Assembly: GCF_003353055.1 (NCBI RefSeq)
Contig: NZ_QKWJ01000016.1
Span: forward strand, 1-64,000
Source: Cupriavidus lacunae
Lineage (GTDB): Bacteria > Pseudomonadota > Gammaproteobacteria > Burkholderiales > Burkholderiaceae
DNA length: 64,000 nucleotides
Direction of reading: 5' to 3'
Of the stretch, positions 34,391-43,719 are shown in pieces. Each line of letters begins with the position of its first letter. The stretch's first letter is position 1. The position numbers and the translations under genes are program-made. The notes under the pieces were generated by a model. It saw only the letters and a program-made list of their open reading frames with translations, ran no database searches and had not been told where the DNA came from.

Positions 34391-34742
34391 TGGTCAATTC
34401 CGGCGACTAAGGGAATCGGCGCGGGCGCTACCACCGGCCGCACCCACCCTACCCCCGATTCTAATGGCGCCCCTAATGGCGACCGCTATTCTGCGATGGT
34501 GGCATGGGGACGGGTCAGTCTGCAATGCGACGACCCAACATGGCACCGCTCGCCGACCTGCTGACACTGGCCGAACACCATGCCCCCTGGATCGGGGTAG
34601 ACGACGATCAATTTCTTCCAGTTACTCGACGCGGCAAATCTTTTTAGAAAATCCCCTGAGACGGATCCCCATCATGTGGATCTTTAACTCGTCGAGCACA
34701 GGCAATTTGATGAGAACGGTATCTTACGTTTCACAACTAATA
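34391..34742. other. Intergenic region, no gene seen
   Basis: These 352 bases lie between the LivJ-like and CitE-like genes, both read leftward. They contain AT-richer tracts near 34610-34740 but no convincing ORF. The promoter of the binding-protein gene should be here. Confidence 0.4.
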
Positions 34743-35633
34743 TCAGCTCTCGTCGATGTGAGACAAGATACGATGTGCGAGGCGAAGGTGGGGCCGATCT
34801 ATCATTGCATTTCCCAGCCTGGCCACACCCGAGGCGCCGACCCTTGAGAACGCGTCGACCACCTGTCTAGCCCAGCGTATTTCCCCTTCCTGCGGCATGA
34901 AAGCCTGGTTTATGGCATCAATATGAGAAGGATGCGCGGCAGCCTTGGCTGTAAATCCGTCTCGCTTCGCCCGTGCGGCTTCTTCTCCGATCTGCACCGG
35001 GTCGGGCAGGTTTGTACTGACAGCGTCGATGGCGTCGATACCCGCCCGGGCCGCCGCCAGCAGGCACATGGTACGAGCCACGGAAAACGGCGTGGTCAAC
35101 TCCTTGCCGGTATGCGAGGAGAATGCGCCAAGGTCGGCCGCAAGGTCATCCACGCCCCACATCAGCGCGCGCAGCCGCATGGGTGCATTGCGATACGACG
35201 ATAGTCCGAACACCCCTTCAGACGATTCGGTCGCCATCGCGATGATCGAAACCTCCCAGCGATTCTCCAATAGCGCGCATTCAAAGGCCGCCAGGAAGTC
35301 ACAGAGGCGATGCACGTCATCGACACTGCGGCACTTCGGCAGCACGATCGCGTTGGGCCGGTGCGGGATCACAGCGCCCAGGTCGCGCAGAATGTGGCCG
35401 GACGCCAGCCCGTTGACTCGCACTAGCAAGGCCGAGTGCATCGAGGTCCGATGCCGCTCGAGGAACCCAACCAGCTTGCGCCGTGCGTCGTCCTTGCCTG
35501 ACTCGGGGACGGCATCTTCCAGGTCGAACACCAAGCCATCCGCAGTCGACCTCAGCGAGGCCGCAAGCTTTCGTTCGCTGTCCGCGGGAACGAAAAGGAG
35601 TGAGCGCAAGCGCTGTGGCAGGTTGTCATGCAT
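34743..35633 (-). CDS. HpcH/HpaI-family CoA-ester lyase (CitE-like)
   Basis: A 296-residue TIM-barrel lyase of the citrate lyase beta-like group. The opening RSLLFVPADSERKLAASL, then ADGLVFDLEDAVPESGKDDARR and LVRVNGL with the arginine and acidic metal ligands, are diagnostic. Members cleave or form malyl-CoA, citramalyl-CoA or related esters, or act as thioesterases on them. It is preceded on its strand by an orphan GcvT about 180 bases away. With no acyl-CoA genes adjacent the substrate is open. The DNA is less GC-rich than the betaine locus to the right. Confidence 0.88.
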   Translation of the reverse strand: MHDNLPQRLRSLLFVPADSERKLAASLRSTADGLVFDLEDAVPESGKDDARRKLVGFLERHRTSMHSALLVRVNGLASGHILRDLGAVIPHRPNAIVLPKCRSVDDVHRLCDFLAAFECALLENRWEVSIIAMATESSEGVFGLSSYRNAPMRLRALMWGVDDLAADLGAFSSHTGKELTTPFSVARTMCLLAAARAGIDAIDAVSTNLPDPVQIGEEAARAKRDGFTAKAAAHPSHIDAINQAFMPQEGEIRWARQVVDAFSRVGASGVARLGNAMIDRPHLRLAHRILSHIDES

Positions 35634-35813
35634 AGGCGTTTGTACTGCTATTCTCCGACGGTGAGCTTCGTGGCTGTTCTAGTCATGCCCCAGACAATGC
35701 GAGCGCTCTGGGGTCTGGCAAACCGGGCTTTCCGAACGCAGGTTCGTCCAGCGACGAATGGTCTGGTGGAATGCGTAGGCGATATCCCTCGCGGGAAGCT
35801 GCACAAAGCCTCT

Positions 35814-36965
35814 CTATTGTTGCTGCACTTGGCTTCCGTTCCGTACGAAAGGCAGACGAACTACTTTCGCAGAGACTCTCTTGTTGTAGACCTCAACACT
35901 CACATATGAGCCAAACTTGATGTCAGGGGTAATCAGTGCCAAAGCGATGGCGATTTGAAGCGTCGGACTATACGTTCCGCTGGTGACCTCCCCAATCACT
36001 TCTCCTTGGAGGCTCATCACCGGGCTTTGCGCGCGAGCGACCGCGGCGCTTCCCTCAAAAGCGAGCCCAACTAACTGCCGAGTCTGGCGGCGAGCACAAA
36101 GCGCTGCTTTGCCGACAAAATCGCGCTCTAGCCCCAGATCAACACTCCAGCCCAAGCCGACGTCGAAGGGCGAAGTCTGTGGGTCCATGTCGCGCCCATT
36201 CAGGTGCATGCCTGCCTCGAGCCGAAGGGTATCCCATGCGTCGAGGCCCGCTGCGCAGATGCCGGCCGACCTCAGCATGTCCCATACTTGAACAGCATGC
36301 TTTGCCAGCATGATCAATTCGAAGCCATCCTCGCCGGTTTTCCCCGTTCGTGCCAGCATCAATTCGCCCACTGCGGAGTCGTACACGGTGATGGAATTGA
36401 ACGGCTTTACCTTGTCCGCCGCGCGGGTTGACGGAATCGCTCGAAATACCTTCTCCCGAGCATTGGGACCCTGCACGGCGATAATTGCCAGCGGCTCCAC
36501 ATCGCCCGTGACAAGATCCTGGCGCCGCACGACCAGACTCACCGAGCTTTTCATCGCAACGATCTGCGATCGGATCCATTGAATGTCGTGGCTTGCAGCG
36601 TGTGCATTCAAGACGATACGGAAGTATTCAGCGTCCAGGTAGTAAACGACAAGGTCATCGATCACCCCTCCTTCGCTGTTAAGCATGCACGAATAGAGTG
36701 CTTTGCCCGGCGACTTCAGTTTGCCGATGTCGTTGGCAAGAAGCTTGCCGAGAAACATTCGAGCGTCCGTCCCGTGTACGTCGATCACGCACATATGCGA
36801 GAAGTCGAACATAGCGGCATCCTCGCGCACGGTGTGGTGCTCTTCAATCTGGGATCCATAAGCAACTGGCAGTTCCCAGCCACCAACATCAGCCATACGG
36901 GCACGGATGAAACGGTGACGCTCATACAGTGGAGTACGCAATGAGTGGGAAATCGTCTGGCTCAT
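35814..36965 (-). CDS. gcvT: Orphan glycine-cleavage T protein (aminomethyltransferase)
   Basis: A 383-residue GcvT-family protein when started at MSQTISHSLRTPLYERH (36965); an in-frame start at 37031 would add 22 residues and cannot be excluded. ADVGGWELPVAYGSQIEEHH, DFSHMCVIDVHG and the folate-site region MLNSEGGVIDDLVVYY are clear. GcvT transfers the aminomethyl carbon to tetrahydrofolate. No gcvH or gcvP lies in the window, so it is either a second copy that works with complexes encoded elsewhere or a demethylase using another methyl donor. It sits beside the betaine locus, where folate C1 units are produced. Upstream is the GlxA-type regulator. Confidence 0.86.
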   Translation of the reverse strand: MSQTISHSLRTPLYERHRFIRARMADVGGWELPVAYGSQIEEHHTVREDAAMFDFSHMCVIDVHGTDARMFLGKLLANDIGKLKSPGKALYSCMLNSEGGVIDDLVVYYLDAEYFRIVLNAHAASHDIQWIRSQIVAMKSSVSLVVRRQDLVTGDVEPLAIIAVQGPNAREKVFRAIPSTRAADKVKPFNSITVYDSAVGELMLARTGKTGEDGFELIMLAKHAVQVWDMLRSAGICAAGLDAWDTLRLEAGMHLNGRDMDPQTSPFDVGLGWSVDLGLERDFVGKAALCARRQTRQLVGLAFEGSAAVARAQSPVMSLQGEVIGEVTSGTYSPTLQIAIALALITPDIKFGSYVSVEVYNKRVSAKVVRLPFVRNGSQVQQQ

Positions 36966-37073
36966 CGGGATGTCAAGGTCAGTAGTCAAGCTGGCGCGAT
37001 ATTGCGCATGGGATTCCGGGCGTGAGTTCATGGCGTCTGAGGCTCTAGTGAGCGTCGCTTACGCCGCCGGTGA

Positions 37074-38069
37074 TCATCCCGTCGGTCGGCGCTCGTGGCT
37101 GGGCGCATGACCGAACTGCGCACGGTACGCTTTGCTGAAATGGCACGGCGAATGGAATCCGCACACGGTCGTCACACGGGCGATTGACGCGTTGGTCGTG
37201 CGCAGCAGGTCGCGCGCGCGCTTCAGGCGCAGCGTAAGGTAGTAGTGGGTCGGCGACACATTCAGATAGAGCTTGAACATCCGCTGCAGATGCCGCTGCG
37301 ACAGCCGCACGAGCCGCGCCAGCTCATCGAGCGACAGCGGCTCCTCAATATTCGACTCCATCAGCCGCACCACCTCGATCAGCTCCGCGCGCGAGAGGCC
37401 AACCCGTGCATCGACGGGAATCGGCTGCGGATCAGTCGCGCTGCGGATCCGCTCGAGAATGAATTGTTCAGAGACCTGCGCGGCAAGCTGCCGGCCGAAG
37501 CGCAGACCGACGAGATTCAGCATCATGTCGATTGGCGCGGTGCCGCCCGTGCAGGTAAGCCGGTCACGGTCGATGACGAACAGTTCGTCGGCGAAATGCA
37601 CCAGCGGAAACTCGTCGTGCAGCGCCGATCGGTTCTCCCAATGCACCGCGCAGCGATATCCGTCGAGCAGCCTGCTCGCCATCAGCGCATAGGCACCCGT
37701 GCAGATACCGCCGAGCGGAATGTCCTGCCCGGCGAGCTGGCCAAGCACCGCGCGCGTGCCGTCGTCGACGGCGTCGCGGATGCGAATGCCGCCGCAGACG
37801 ATCATCACGTCCGGCAGTCCTGACCCAACCAATGCGCGCGTCGGCCGAACCACGATGCCATTGCTCGCGTGCACCGGCGCACCGTCGGGCGAATAGACCG
37901 ACCATGTGTAATGCTCGGCGCGCCCGACATAGTTCGCCATGCGCAGTACTTCGACCGCGCTCGAGAACGCGATCATCGAGAAATCAGGCACTGTCAGGAA
38001 GCCGAAATGCGCAAGGGACGACATCGAAGATGAAGCGCTGTCAGCTGGCACGGCGGCAACGGACCTCAC
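37074..38069 (-). CDS. GlxA-type regulator (DJ-1/PfpI + AraC HTH) near the betaine transporter
   Basis: A 331-residue regulator. Residues 20-190 form a DJ-1/PfpI-like domain, including FLTVPDFSMIAFSSAVEVLRMANY and the GGICTGAYALMASRLLDG elbow with its cysteine. Residues 220-325 hold the AraC helix-turn-helix (LSLDELARLVRLSQRHLQRMF and VTTVCGFHSPCHFSKAYRAQFG). It is strongly similar to the GbdR-like protein at 54428. It lies 32 bases after the ProW gene on the same strand and so may be co-transcribed with the transporter. GbdR/CdhR/ChoR-type proteins sense betaine, carnitine or related quaternary amines. The effector here is not determined. Confidence 0.9.
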   Translation of the reverse strand: MRSVAAVPADSASSSMSSLAHFGFLTVPDFSMIAFSSAVEVLRMANYVGRAEHYTWSVYSPDGAPVHASNGIVVRPTRALVGSGLPDVMIVCGGIRIRDAVDDGTRAVLGQLAGQDIPLGGICTGAYALMASRLLDGYRCAVHWENRSALHDEFPLVHFADELFVIDRDRLTCTGGTAPIDMMLNLVGLRFGRQLAAQVSEQFILERIRSATDPQPIPVDARVGLSRAELIEVVRLMESNIEEPLSLDELARLVRLSQRHLQRMFKLYLNVSPTHYYLTLRLKRARDLLRTTNASIARVTTVCGFHSPCHFSKAYRAQFGHAPSHERRPTG

Positions 38070-38101
38070 ATCGCTCTCCTGGCGAACGGATGACCTCGGG
38101 A

Positions 38102-38998
38102 TCAGGCTTGCGCTGTCGTGGCCTTGGCGCCGAACAGTTGCCTGAGCCCCGAGAAAAGCGGCGCCTTCGCCGTGCCCGGCGCGCAGCCGAAGCTCTCGGT
38201 GATGCGGTCGAGGATGATTGCCAGCAGTACGACCGACAGGCCGCTTTCAAAGCCCAGGCCGATGTCCAGCCGCTGGATGCTCGCCAGCACCTCGTTGCCC
38301 AGGCCGCCCGCGCCAACCATCGATGCGATGATCACCATCGACAGCGCCATCATGATCGTCTGGTTCACGCCCTGCATGATCGACGGCAGCGCGTTCGGGA
38401 ACTGCACCTTATACAGAAGCTGCCACGGCGTACAACCGAACGCCTGGCCGGCCTCGACGATCTCCATGTTCACCTGGCGGATGCCAAGGCTCGTCAGGCG
38501 CACCGCGGGCGGCATCGCAAAAATCACCGTCGACAGGATGCCCGGCACGCGCCCGAGACCGAACAGCATCGCGGCAGGAATCAGGTAGACGAACGCCGGC
38601 ATGGTCTGCATCAGGTCCAGGATCGGACGCACGACGGCCGCGACCACCCTGCTCTTCGCCGCCCAGATGCCGAGCGGAATCCCGAGCAGCAGGCTGATGA
38701 TGGTCGACGACAGCGTGAGGCCCAGCGTGATGACGGTCTGGTCCCAGAACCCTGTCGCGAAGATCACGAAAAGCGACGCGGCCGTGAACAGCGCGAAACG
38801 CCAACCGACGCGCCAGAGGCCGATGCCGATGAAGATCGCCATCATCAGCCACATCGGCACCGCCTGCAGGCCGTGCTCGATCAGCGCGGCAAGCCCCTCG
38901 ATCGCGCGCCCGATCGCGTCGAACGTCGCCGCGTCGTGATCGAGCAGGTAGTGGACAGACTGGTCGACCCAGCGGCCGAGCGGAAGCATTTCAGACAT
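38102..38998 (-). CDS. proW: Glycine betaine/choline ABC transporter permease (ProW family)
   Basis: A 298-residue permease with about six membrane helices. The binding-protein-dependent transport signature includes LGRVPGILSTVIFAMPPAVRL and the loop EAGQAFGCTPWQLLYKVQFP, which contacts the ATPase. The N-terminal periplasmic or cytoplasmic helix region VDQSVHYLLDHDAATFDAIG is typical of ProW proteins. Its start overlaps the ProV stop by eight bases, so translation is coupled. With ProV and the OpuAC-type binding protein at 41578 it should import betaine or choline as substrate for the catabolic genes to the right. Confidence 0.92.
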   Translation of the reverse strand: MSEMLPLGRWVDQSVHYLLDHDAATFDAIGRAIEGLAALIEHGLQAVPMWLMMAIFIGIGLWRVGWRFALFTAASLFVIFATGFWDQTVITLGLTLSSTIISLLLGIPLGIWAAKSRVVAAVVRPILDLMQTMPAFVYLIPAAMLFGLGRVPGILSTVIFAMPPAVRLTSLGIRQVNMEIVEAGQAFGCTPWQLLYKVQFPNALPSIMQGVNQTIMMALSMVIIASMVGAGGLGNEVLASIQRLDIGLGFESGLSVVLLAIILDRITESFGCAPGTAKAPLFSGLRQLFGAKATTAQA

Positions 38999-40151
38999 GG
39001 TTACCTCGCGAGTGGTGCGTGATGGCCTTCAGGATGACGGCACGGTCGACCGAGCCGCAGTAGCAGCCGTCGTCGTCGACGACCGGCAGCGCGTTCGGGC
39101 TCGCGACGACGCGCTCGACGACGTGTTCAAGCGACGCATCGCGCCGGATGCTTTCGACGGGCCGCACGTCCGGCGCAGCGTCGCGCATGACGCAGCCACG
39201 GACCTTGCGCTGGGCATCGAGCACAAAGGCATAGCTGGCGTGGCCGTTCAGCGTCCTGGCGATGCTGGCCGCATCGGGCTTTGACACGATCGGCACGGCG
39301 TCGGTCTGCATCAGGTCGCCGGCGGTCAGGTAGCGGCTGGTGTCGATGCCGTCGAAGAACGTGCGGACGTAGTCGTCGGCCGGCTTCGCGATGATTTCCT
39401 GCGGCGTGCCGACCTGGACCAGGCGGCCGCCTTCCATGATCGCAATCCGGCTGCCGATGCGCAGTGCTTCCTCCAGGTCGTGCGACACGAACATGATCGT
39501 GCGCCGATGCTCCTTCTGCAGCTGCAGCAGCACATTTTGCATCTCCTTGCGCTTGAGCGGATCCAGCGCGGAGAACGCTTCGTCCATGATCATGAGAGAC
39601 GGGTTGACGGCGAGCGCGCGCGCAAGGCCGACGCGCTGCTGCATGCCGCCCGACAACTCGCGCGGCAGCTTCTGCGCAAACGTCGCCAGGCCGACCTGCT
39701 CGAGCACATCCATGGCACGGCGCTCACGTTCCTTCCTGCTCACGCCCGCCACCTCCAGCCCGAATGCGGCGTTCGCAAGCACGGTGCGCTGCGGCATCAG
39801 CGCGAACGACTGGAACACCATGCTCATGTCCGTGCGGCGCAGCGCTATCAGTTCCGAGCAGCCTACGGCCGCCACGTCGCGGCCACCGATCAGCACCTTG
39901 CCGGCGGTCGGTTCGACGAGCCGGTTCACGAGACGGATCAACGTCGACTTGCCGGAGCCTGACAGGCCCATCAGCACGAAAATTTCGCCTTCATTCACCT
40001 CGAACGAGACATTGTGCACGCCGACGACCTGGCCGGTACGCCTGAACACTTCGTCTTTCGTCGAACCGGATGCGAGCATATCGAGCGCCTGCTTCGGATT
40101 GCTTCCGAATACCTTGCACAGACCTTCGACCACGACCTTTGGACTATCCAT
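38991..40151 (-). CDS. proV: Glycine betaine ABC transporter ATPase with CBS domains (ProV family)
   Basis: A 386-residue ATPase when started at MDSPKVVVEG (40151), which follows a good AGGAGA site; the longer reading from 40190 is rejected. Walker A is GLSGSGKST (62-70), the signature LSGGMQQR is at 166-173 and Walker B ends in MIMDE (D190, E191). The insertion before Walker A (ASGSTKDEVFRRTG) is characteristic of ProV. The C-terminal third is a pair of CBS domains that, in homologues, sense ionic strength or nucleotides. It is the first gene of the transporter operon and is divergent from purU. Confidence 0.93.
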   Translation of the reverse strand: MDSPKVVVEGLCKVFGSNPKQALDMLASGSTKDEVFRRTGQVVGVHNVSFEVNEGEIFVLMGLSGSGKSTLIRLVNRLVEPTAGKVLIGGRDVAAVGCSELIALRRTDMSMVFQSFALMPQRTVLANAAFGLEVAGVSRKERERRAMDVLEQVGLATFAQKLPRELSGGMQQRVGLARALAVNPSLMIMDEAFSALDPLKRKEMQNVLLQLQKEHRRTIMFVSHDLEEALRIGSRIAIMEGGRLVQVGTPQEIIAKPADDYVRTFFDGIDTSRYLTAGDLMQTDAVPIVSKPDAASIARTLNGHASYAFVLDAQRKVRGCVMRDAAPDVRPVESIRRDASLEHVVERVVASPNALPVVDDDGCYCGSVDRAVILKAITHHSRGNHV

Positions 40152-40632
40152 CGAAATCTTCTCCTGATCCTGCGGGGACTCACACATCACATAGCAATGC
40201 CTTATCTGCGTTTCCCTCTCGTCCGGAGAGCGTTGCCGGCGTATTGCTACCTTTTTCCTGGAATGCCCTCGGCAAACCTGATCCGTCGCATTACAAGCGC
40301 AATTGCGCGATACCTACATAGTTGCCAGAAAAGCCCACCGCCTGCCGACTAATTCCGACAAGCGCTTGCAGAAATGCGACAACGGCGAACAAGGGAAATT
40401 GTTCTCTGGCGTCGCCTGTTCACAAACGACGCCGAATGGTTCTGTAGCGCCCCATGCCCGCCGCCGGCTCGTGACAACAGCATCCCGCACCGCAAGATCC
40501 CGCATGACGGGCCGATACCATGCACGCGGCGCGTCGGTTCTATCCGCGCCGCCATTCCTCCTGCTTTACTTCGTGCATGGTATGCGTGCGCGCGCTGCGC
40601 GCGTCGGCCATTTAACCCAACAGAGGAATCGC
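40152..40632. promoter_or_regulatory. Divergent promoter region between proV and purU
   Basis: These 481 bases separate two divergent operons. No ORF is convincing. Near purU there are two GCGCGTCGG words (about 40529-40537 and 40601-40609), which resemble part of the conserved element before fdhA and the porin. Both are GC-rich and may be chance. The promoters of proVW and purU must lie here. Confidence 0.45.
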
Positions 40633-41505
40633 ATGGACGCGCTGTCACGTTCACAACAATTCATCCTGACGCTGACGTGCCCGAGCGCACCCGGCCAGGT
40701 CGCCGCCGTGGTCGGCCTGCTCGAGCGTCACCGTTGCTACATCGATGAACTGACCGTCTTCGACGACGACCTGAGCAACCGCTTCTTCCTGCGCTGCGTC
40801 TTCCATCCGACGCGCGAACAAGCGCTGCGCGTCGACGTGTTGCGCCAGGAGTTCACGCCGATAGCGGAAGGCTTCGGCATGCAGTGGGCGATCCACGACG
40901 CGCACGCGCGCCCCAAGGTGCTGATCATGGTGTCGAAGCTCGAGCATTGCCTCGCGGACCTGCTGTTCCGCTGGCGCATGGGCGAGTTGAAGATGGACAT
41001 CGTTGGGATCGCATCGAACCATCCCGACCTGGAGCCGCTCGCACGGCAGCATGACCTGCCGTTCCGGCACTTTCCCATCACGCCCGAAACCAAGGCGCAG
41101 CAGGAAGCGCAATGGCTGGATCTGTTCGAGTCGAGCGGCGCGGAGCTGGTCATCCTTGCGCGCTACATGCAGGTGCTGTCGCCAGAGACAAGCGCCAGGC
41201 TGGCCAATTGCGCGATCAACATCCACCACTCGTTCCTGCCCGGCTTCAAGGGCGCGAAGCCGTATCACCAGGCACATGCACGCGGCGTCAAGCTGATTGG
41301 CGCGACCGCGCATTTCGTCACCGACGATCTCGACGAAGGTCCAATCATCGAGCAGGTCGTCGAGCGCGTCGATCATTCGTACCGGCCGGACCAGCTGCTT
41401 GCCGTCGGGCGCGACGTTGAGTGCATCACGCTGGCGCGCGCCGTCAAGGCGTTCATCGAACGACGGGTGTTCCTGAACGGGGACCGCACAGTCGTGTTTC
41501 AGTAA
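40633..41505 (+). CDS. purU: Formyltetrahydrofolate deformylase
   Basis: A 290-residue enzyme starting at MDALSRSQQF (40633) behind AGAGGAA; the longer upstream frame is rejected. Residues 1-85 form an ACT-like domain (ILTLTCPSAPGQVAAVVGLLERH) and the rest the formyltransferase fold, with the catalytic NCAINIHHSFLPGFKGAKPY containing the Asn-His pair. It hydrolyses 10-formyl-THF to formate and free THF. In betaine and sarcosine catabolic loci this regenerates folate loaded by sarcosine oxidase, so it fits here. It is convergent with the binding-protein gene and shares a hairpin terminator. Confidence 0.93.
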   Translation: MDALSRSQQFILTLTCPSAPGQVAAVVGLLERHRCYIDELTVFDDDLSNRFFLRCVFHPTREQALRVDVLRQEFTPIAEGFGMQWAIHDAHARPKVLIMVSKLEHCLADLLFRWRMGELKMDIVGIASNHPDLEPLARQHDLPFRHFPITPETKAQQEAQWLDLFESSGAELVILARYMQVLSPETSARLANCAINIHHSFLPGFKGAKPYHQAHARGVKLIGATAHFVTDDLDEGPIIEQVVERVDHSYRPDQLLAVGRDVECITLARAVKAFIERRVFLNGDRTVVFQ

Positions 41506-41515
41506 GCTCAATGCA

Positions 41516-41550
41516 CACCGGCCACGATCGCGATGCGATCGTGGCCGGTG
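41516..41550. terminator. Bidirectional hairpin terminator between purU and the betaine-binding protein gene
   Basis: CACCGGCCACGATCGC and its exact reverse complement flank a GAT loop, a perfect 16-bp stem. It lies 10 bases after the purU stop and 27 before the convergent gene's stop, so it can serve both strands. Confidence 0.85.
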
Positions 41551-41577
41551 CATACTGTCTCCTTGTCGCGTGCCGAA

Positions 41578-42441
41578 TTAATGCGCGCCCTCCACCCATG
41601 CATTCACGCGTTCCGCATTCGCGGCGATCCACGCATCGGCGGCCGCATCGGGCTTGGTGCCGCTCTGGATCGCCAGCATCACGCTATCGATCTCGCCCGG
41701 CTTCCACTGGAACTTCCTCAGGAATACGACAACCGGCTTGGCCTTCGTCTCCAGGCCCGGGTTCACGATGTTGTCGACATGCTCGGCATCGCCGAACACC
41801 TTCTTCGGATCCTCCAGGAAACGCAGCTTCCACTTCGCGAACATCCAGTGCGGCGCCCAGCCCGTGACGATCACCGGCTTGTTCGCGTTCATCGAGCGCG
41901 CCAGCTCGGCCGTCATCGCGCTGCCCGAGCTCGGCATCAGCGAATAACTGAGCCCATAACTCTTGATCGCCTCGGAAGCCTTGCGCATCACGCCGGCACC
42001 GGCATCGATGCCAACGATGCGGCCTTCGAACGCCGCTTTCTGTGCGTTCAGGTCATCGATGCTCTTCGCGCTCGCCGACGCGGGAACGATCAGGCCGATC
42101 CTTGCCTCAGTGAAGTTCGGTCCGAGATTGACAACCTTGGCCTTGAACTGATCCCAGTACGCGCCCTGCGTCACTGGCAGCCAGGCGGACAGCGTCGCAT
42201 CGAGATCGCCGCGCGCGACGCCCTGCCACATCACGCCCGCCGCGACCGGCACCAGTTGCACCGGGTACCCCAGTTTCTTTTCGATGATCCGTGCGGCGAC
42301 ATTCGTCGTCGCGACGCTGTCGTCCCAGCCCTCGACGTAGCCTATCTTCAAGGTCGGCTTGGCATCCCCCAGCGCCAGCGCGCTCCATGTCATCATCACC
42401 GACGCTGCGCCGGCCCAAAACACCTTTGCAAAGAGCTTCAT
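41578..42441 (-). CDS. Glycine betaine/choline ABC transporter substrate-binding protein (OpuAC family)
   Basis: A 287-residue periplasmic binding protein. A signal peptide ends near ALALGDA (about residue 26). The mature protein starts KPTLKIGYVEGWDDSVATTNVAARIIEKKLGYPV, as in OpuAC/ProX-like proteins. Aromatic residues for the quaternary amine box are seen in GVMWQGVARGDLDATLSAWLP and TGWAPHWMFAKWKLRFLEDP. It is separated from ProVW by purU and read leftward, upstream of no other transport gene. It likely delivers betaine, choline or carnitine to that transporter. It lies 115 bases downstream of gbcB on the same strand. Confidence 0.9.
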   Translation of the reverse strand: MKLFAKVFWAGAASVMMTWSALALGDAKPTLKIGYVEGWDDSVATTNVAARIIEKKLGYPVQLVPVAAGVMWQGVARGDLDATLSAWLPVTQGAYWDQFKAKVVNLGPNFTEARIGLIVPASASAKSIDDLNAQKAAFEGRIVGIDAGAGVMRKASEAIKSYGLSYSLMPSSGSAMTAELARSMNANKPVIVTGWAPHWMFAKWKLRFLEDPKKVFGDAEHVDNIVNPGLETKAKPVVVFLRKFQWKPGEIDSVMLAIQSGTKPDAAADAWIAANAERVNAWVEGAH

Positions 42442-42556
42442 GGCATACCTCCAGTGGTCGGAGCGGTAGCGCCCCGTTTAGTTAGAATCGTCATCGCCCT
42501 GGCCAGGCATTGCGACGGACGTCGTGCTGCGCCACCCGCCTGGCAGGCGTCCCGTC

Positions 42557-43699
42557 TTATTTATCGATCACGAGATCCGACAGCGGCTTGCTGCAGCACA
42601 GCAGCACCATGCCCTGGTCAATCTCGCGCTGGCGGATGCCGCCGTTGTGCTTCATCTCGACCTGCCCGGCAACCAGCCTGACCTTGCAGGTCCCACACAT
42701 TCCCTGCGTGCACGACGCCGGCAGCCGCACGCCCGATTGGCGCGCCGCGTCGAGCACATGCTGCCCCGCGCCGCAGAGGATCTCGCGTTGGCTCCTTGCG
42801 AAGCTGACATTGAACTGCGCCGACCCCGCCTCGTCGTTTGCCGCCGCGGCGGCATCGGCGACCGGTTCGTTGGCCTCTGCGGTCAGTGCCTCGAACGAGA
42901 AGCTCTCCTCGTGGTAGCGGCTGCGCTCGAAGCCCGCCTCGTCGAGCAGGCCGCGCACCGCCTTCATATACGGCGCAGGCCCGCACGTGAAGATCTCTCG
43001 CTCCATGAAGTCCGGCGCAATCAGGTTGAGCAACGGCAGCGACAGGAAGCCCGTCACGCCCGGCCAGCTGGTGCGCGCGCCAACCCGCTCGCAGACAAAG
43101 GACGTGCGGAAGTTCGCATGGCTTGCCGCGATCAGATCGAGTTCGCGCGCGAAGATGATGTCGTCCGGCGTGCGCGCGCTGTGCACGAACACGATGTCCC
43201 GATCCTCGGCGAGATCGTGGTGCGCCCGGCTCATCGACATCAGTGGCGTGATGCCGGAGCCCGCGGACAGGAACAGGTACTTGCGCGCCGGATGGCGTGC
43301 GCAAGTGAACTCGCCGGCCGGGCCGAGCACGCGGATCGACGCCCCCGGCTTCAGACGGTCATGCAGCCAGTTCGACACCTTGCCGCCCGGCACGCGCTTG
43401 ACCGTGATCGAGATGGTGTGCGGCCGCGCCGGCGACGACGAGATCGTGTAGCAGCGATTGATCGTCTCGCCCTCGATATCCAGCTCGAGCGTGATGAACT
43501 GCCCCGGCTCGAACACAAACGCCCTCCCCTCCGGCGAGCGGAAGAAGAAACTCTTCACGTCGTGCGTTTCCTGCCGCACGTGGCAGCACACGAGCGTCTC
43601 CTCGACCTCGCTCGTCCAGCGCTCGGGGAGCGCGCTCCAGAACGCCGGGCGGGTCACCCGGCTCTCCGCTGGCTCGGTAAAGACCGCATCGCGCATCAT
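42557..43699 (-). CDS. gbcB: Glycine betaine demethylase reductase subunit GbcB
   Basis: A 380-residue oxidoreductase when started at MMRDAVFTEP. The N-terminal two thirds form a ferredoxin-NADP reductase module: FEPGQFITLELDIEG, NRCYTISSSPARP and SAGSGITPLMSM for flavin and NADH. The C-terminus is a plant-type 2Fe-2S ferredoxin with CTQGMCGTCKVRL and a last cysteine in LLCCSKP. It supplies electrons to the Rieske oxygenase GbcA, encoded 20 bases upstream. Together they demethylate glycine betaine to dimethylglycine, releasing formaldehyde. Related stachydrine and carnitine demethylase reductases look similar, but the surrounding locus favours betaine. Confidence 0.9.
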   Translation of the reverse strand: MMRDAVFTEPAESRVTRPAFWSALPERWTSEVEETLVCCHVRQETHDVKSFFFRSPEGRAFVFEPGQFITLELDIEGETINRCYTISSSPARPHTISITVKRVPGGKVSNWLHDRLKPGASIRVLGPAGEFTCARHPARKYLFLSAGSGITPLMSMSRAHHDLAEDRDIVFVHSARTPDDIIFARELDLIAASHANFRTSFVCERVGARTSWPGVTGFLSLPLLNLIAPDFMEREIFTCGPAPYMKAVRGLLDEAGFERSRYHEESFSFEALTAEANEPVADAAAAANDEAGSAQFNVSFARSQREILCGAGQHVLDAARQSGVRLPASCTQGMCGTCKVRLVAGQVEMKHNGGIRQREIDQGMVLLCCSKPLSDLVIDK

Positions 43700-43719
43700 G
43701 TCTGCCTCCGCTGTTGCGC

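Noticed and set aside
40303..40632. N-terminal extension of PurU by 110 residues
   Set aside because: The extension lacks family similarity, and a ribosome site precedes the ATG at 40633, where the ACT-like domain begins.
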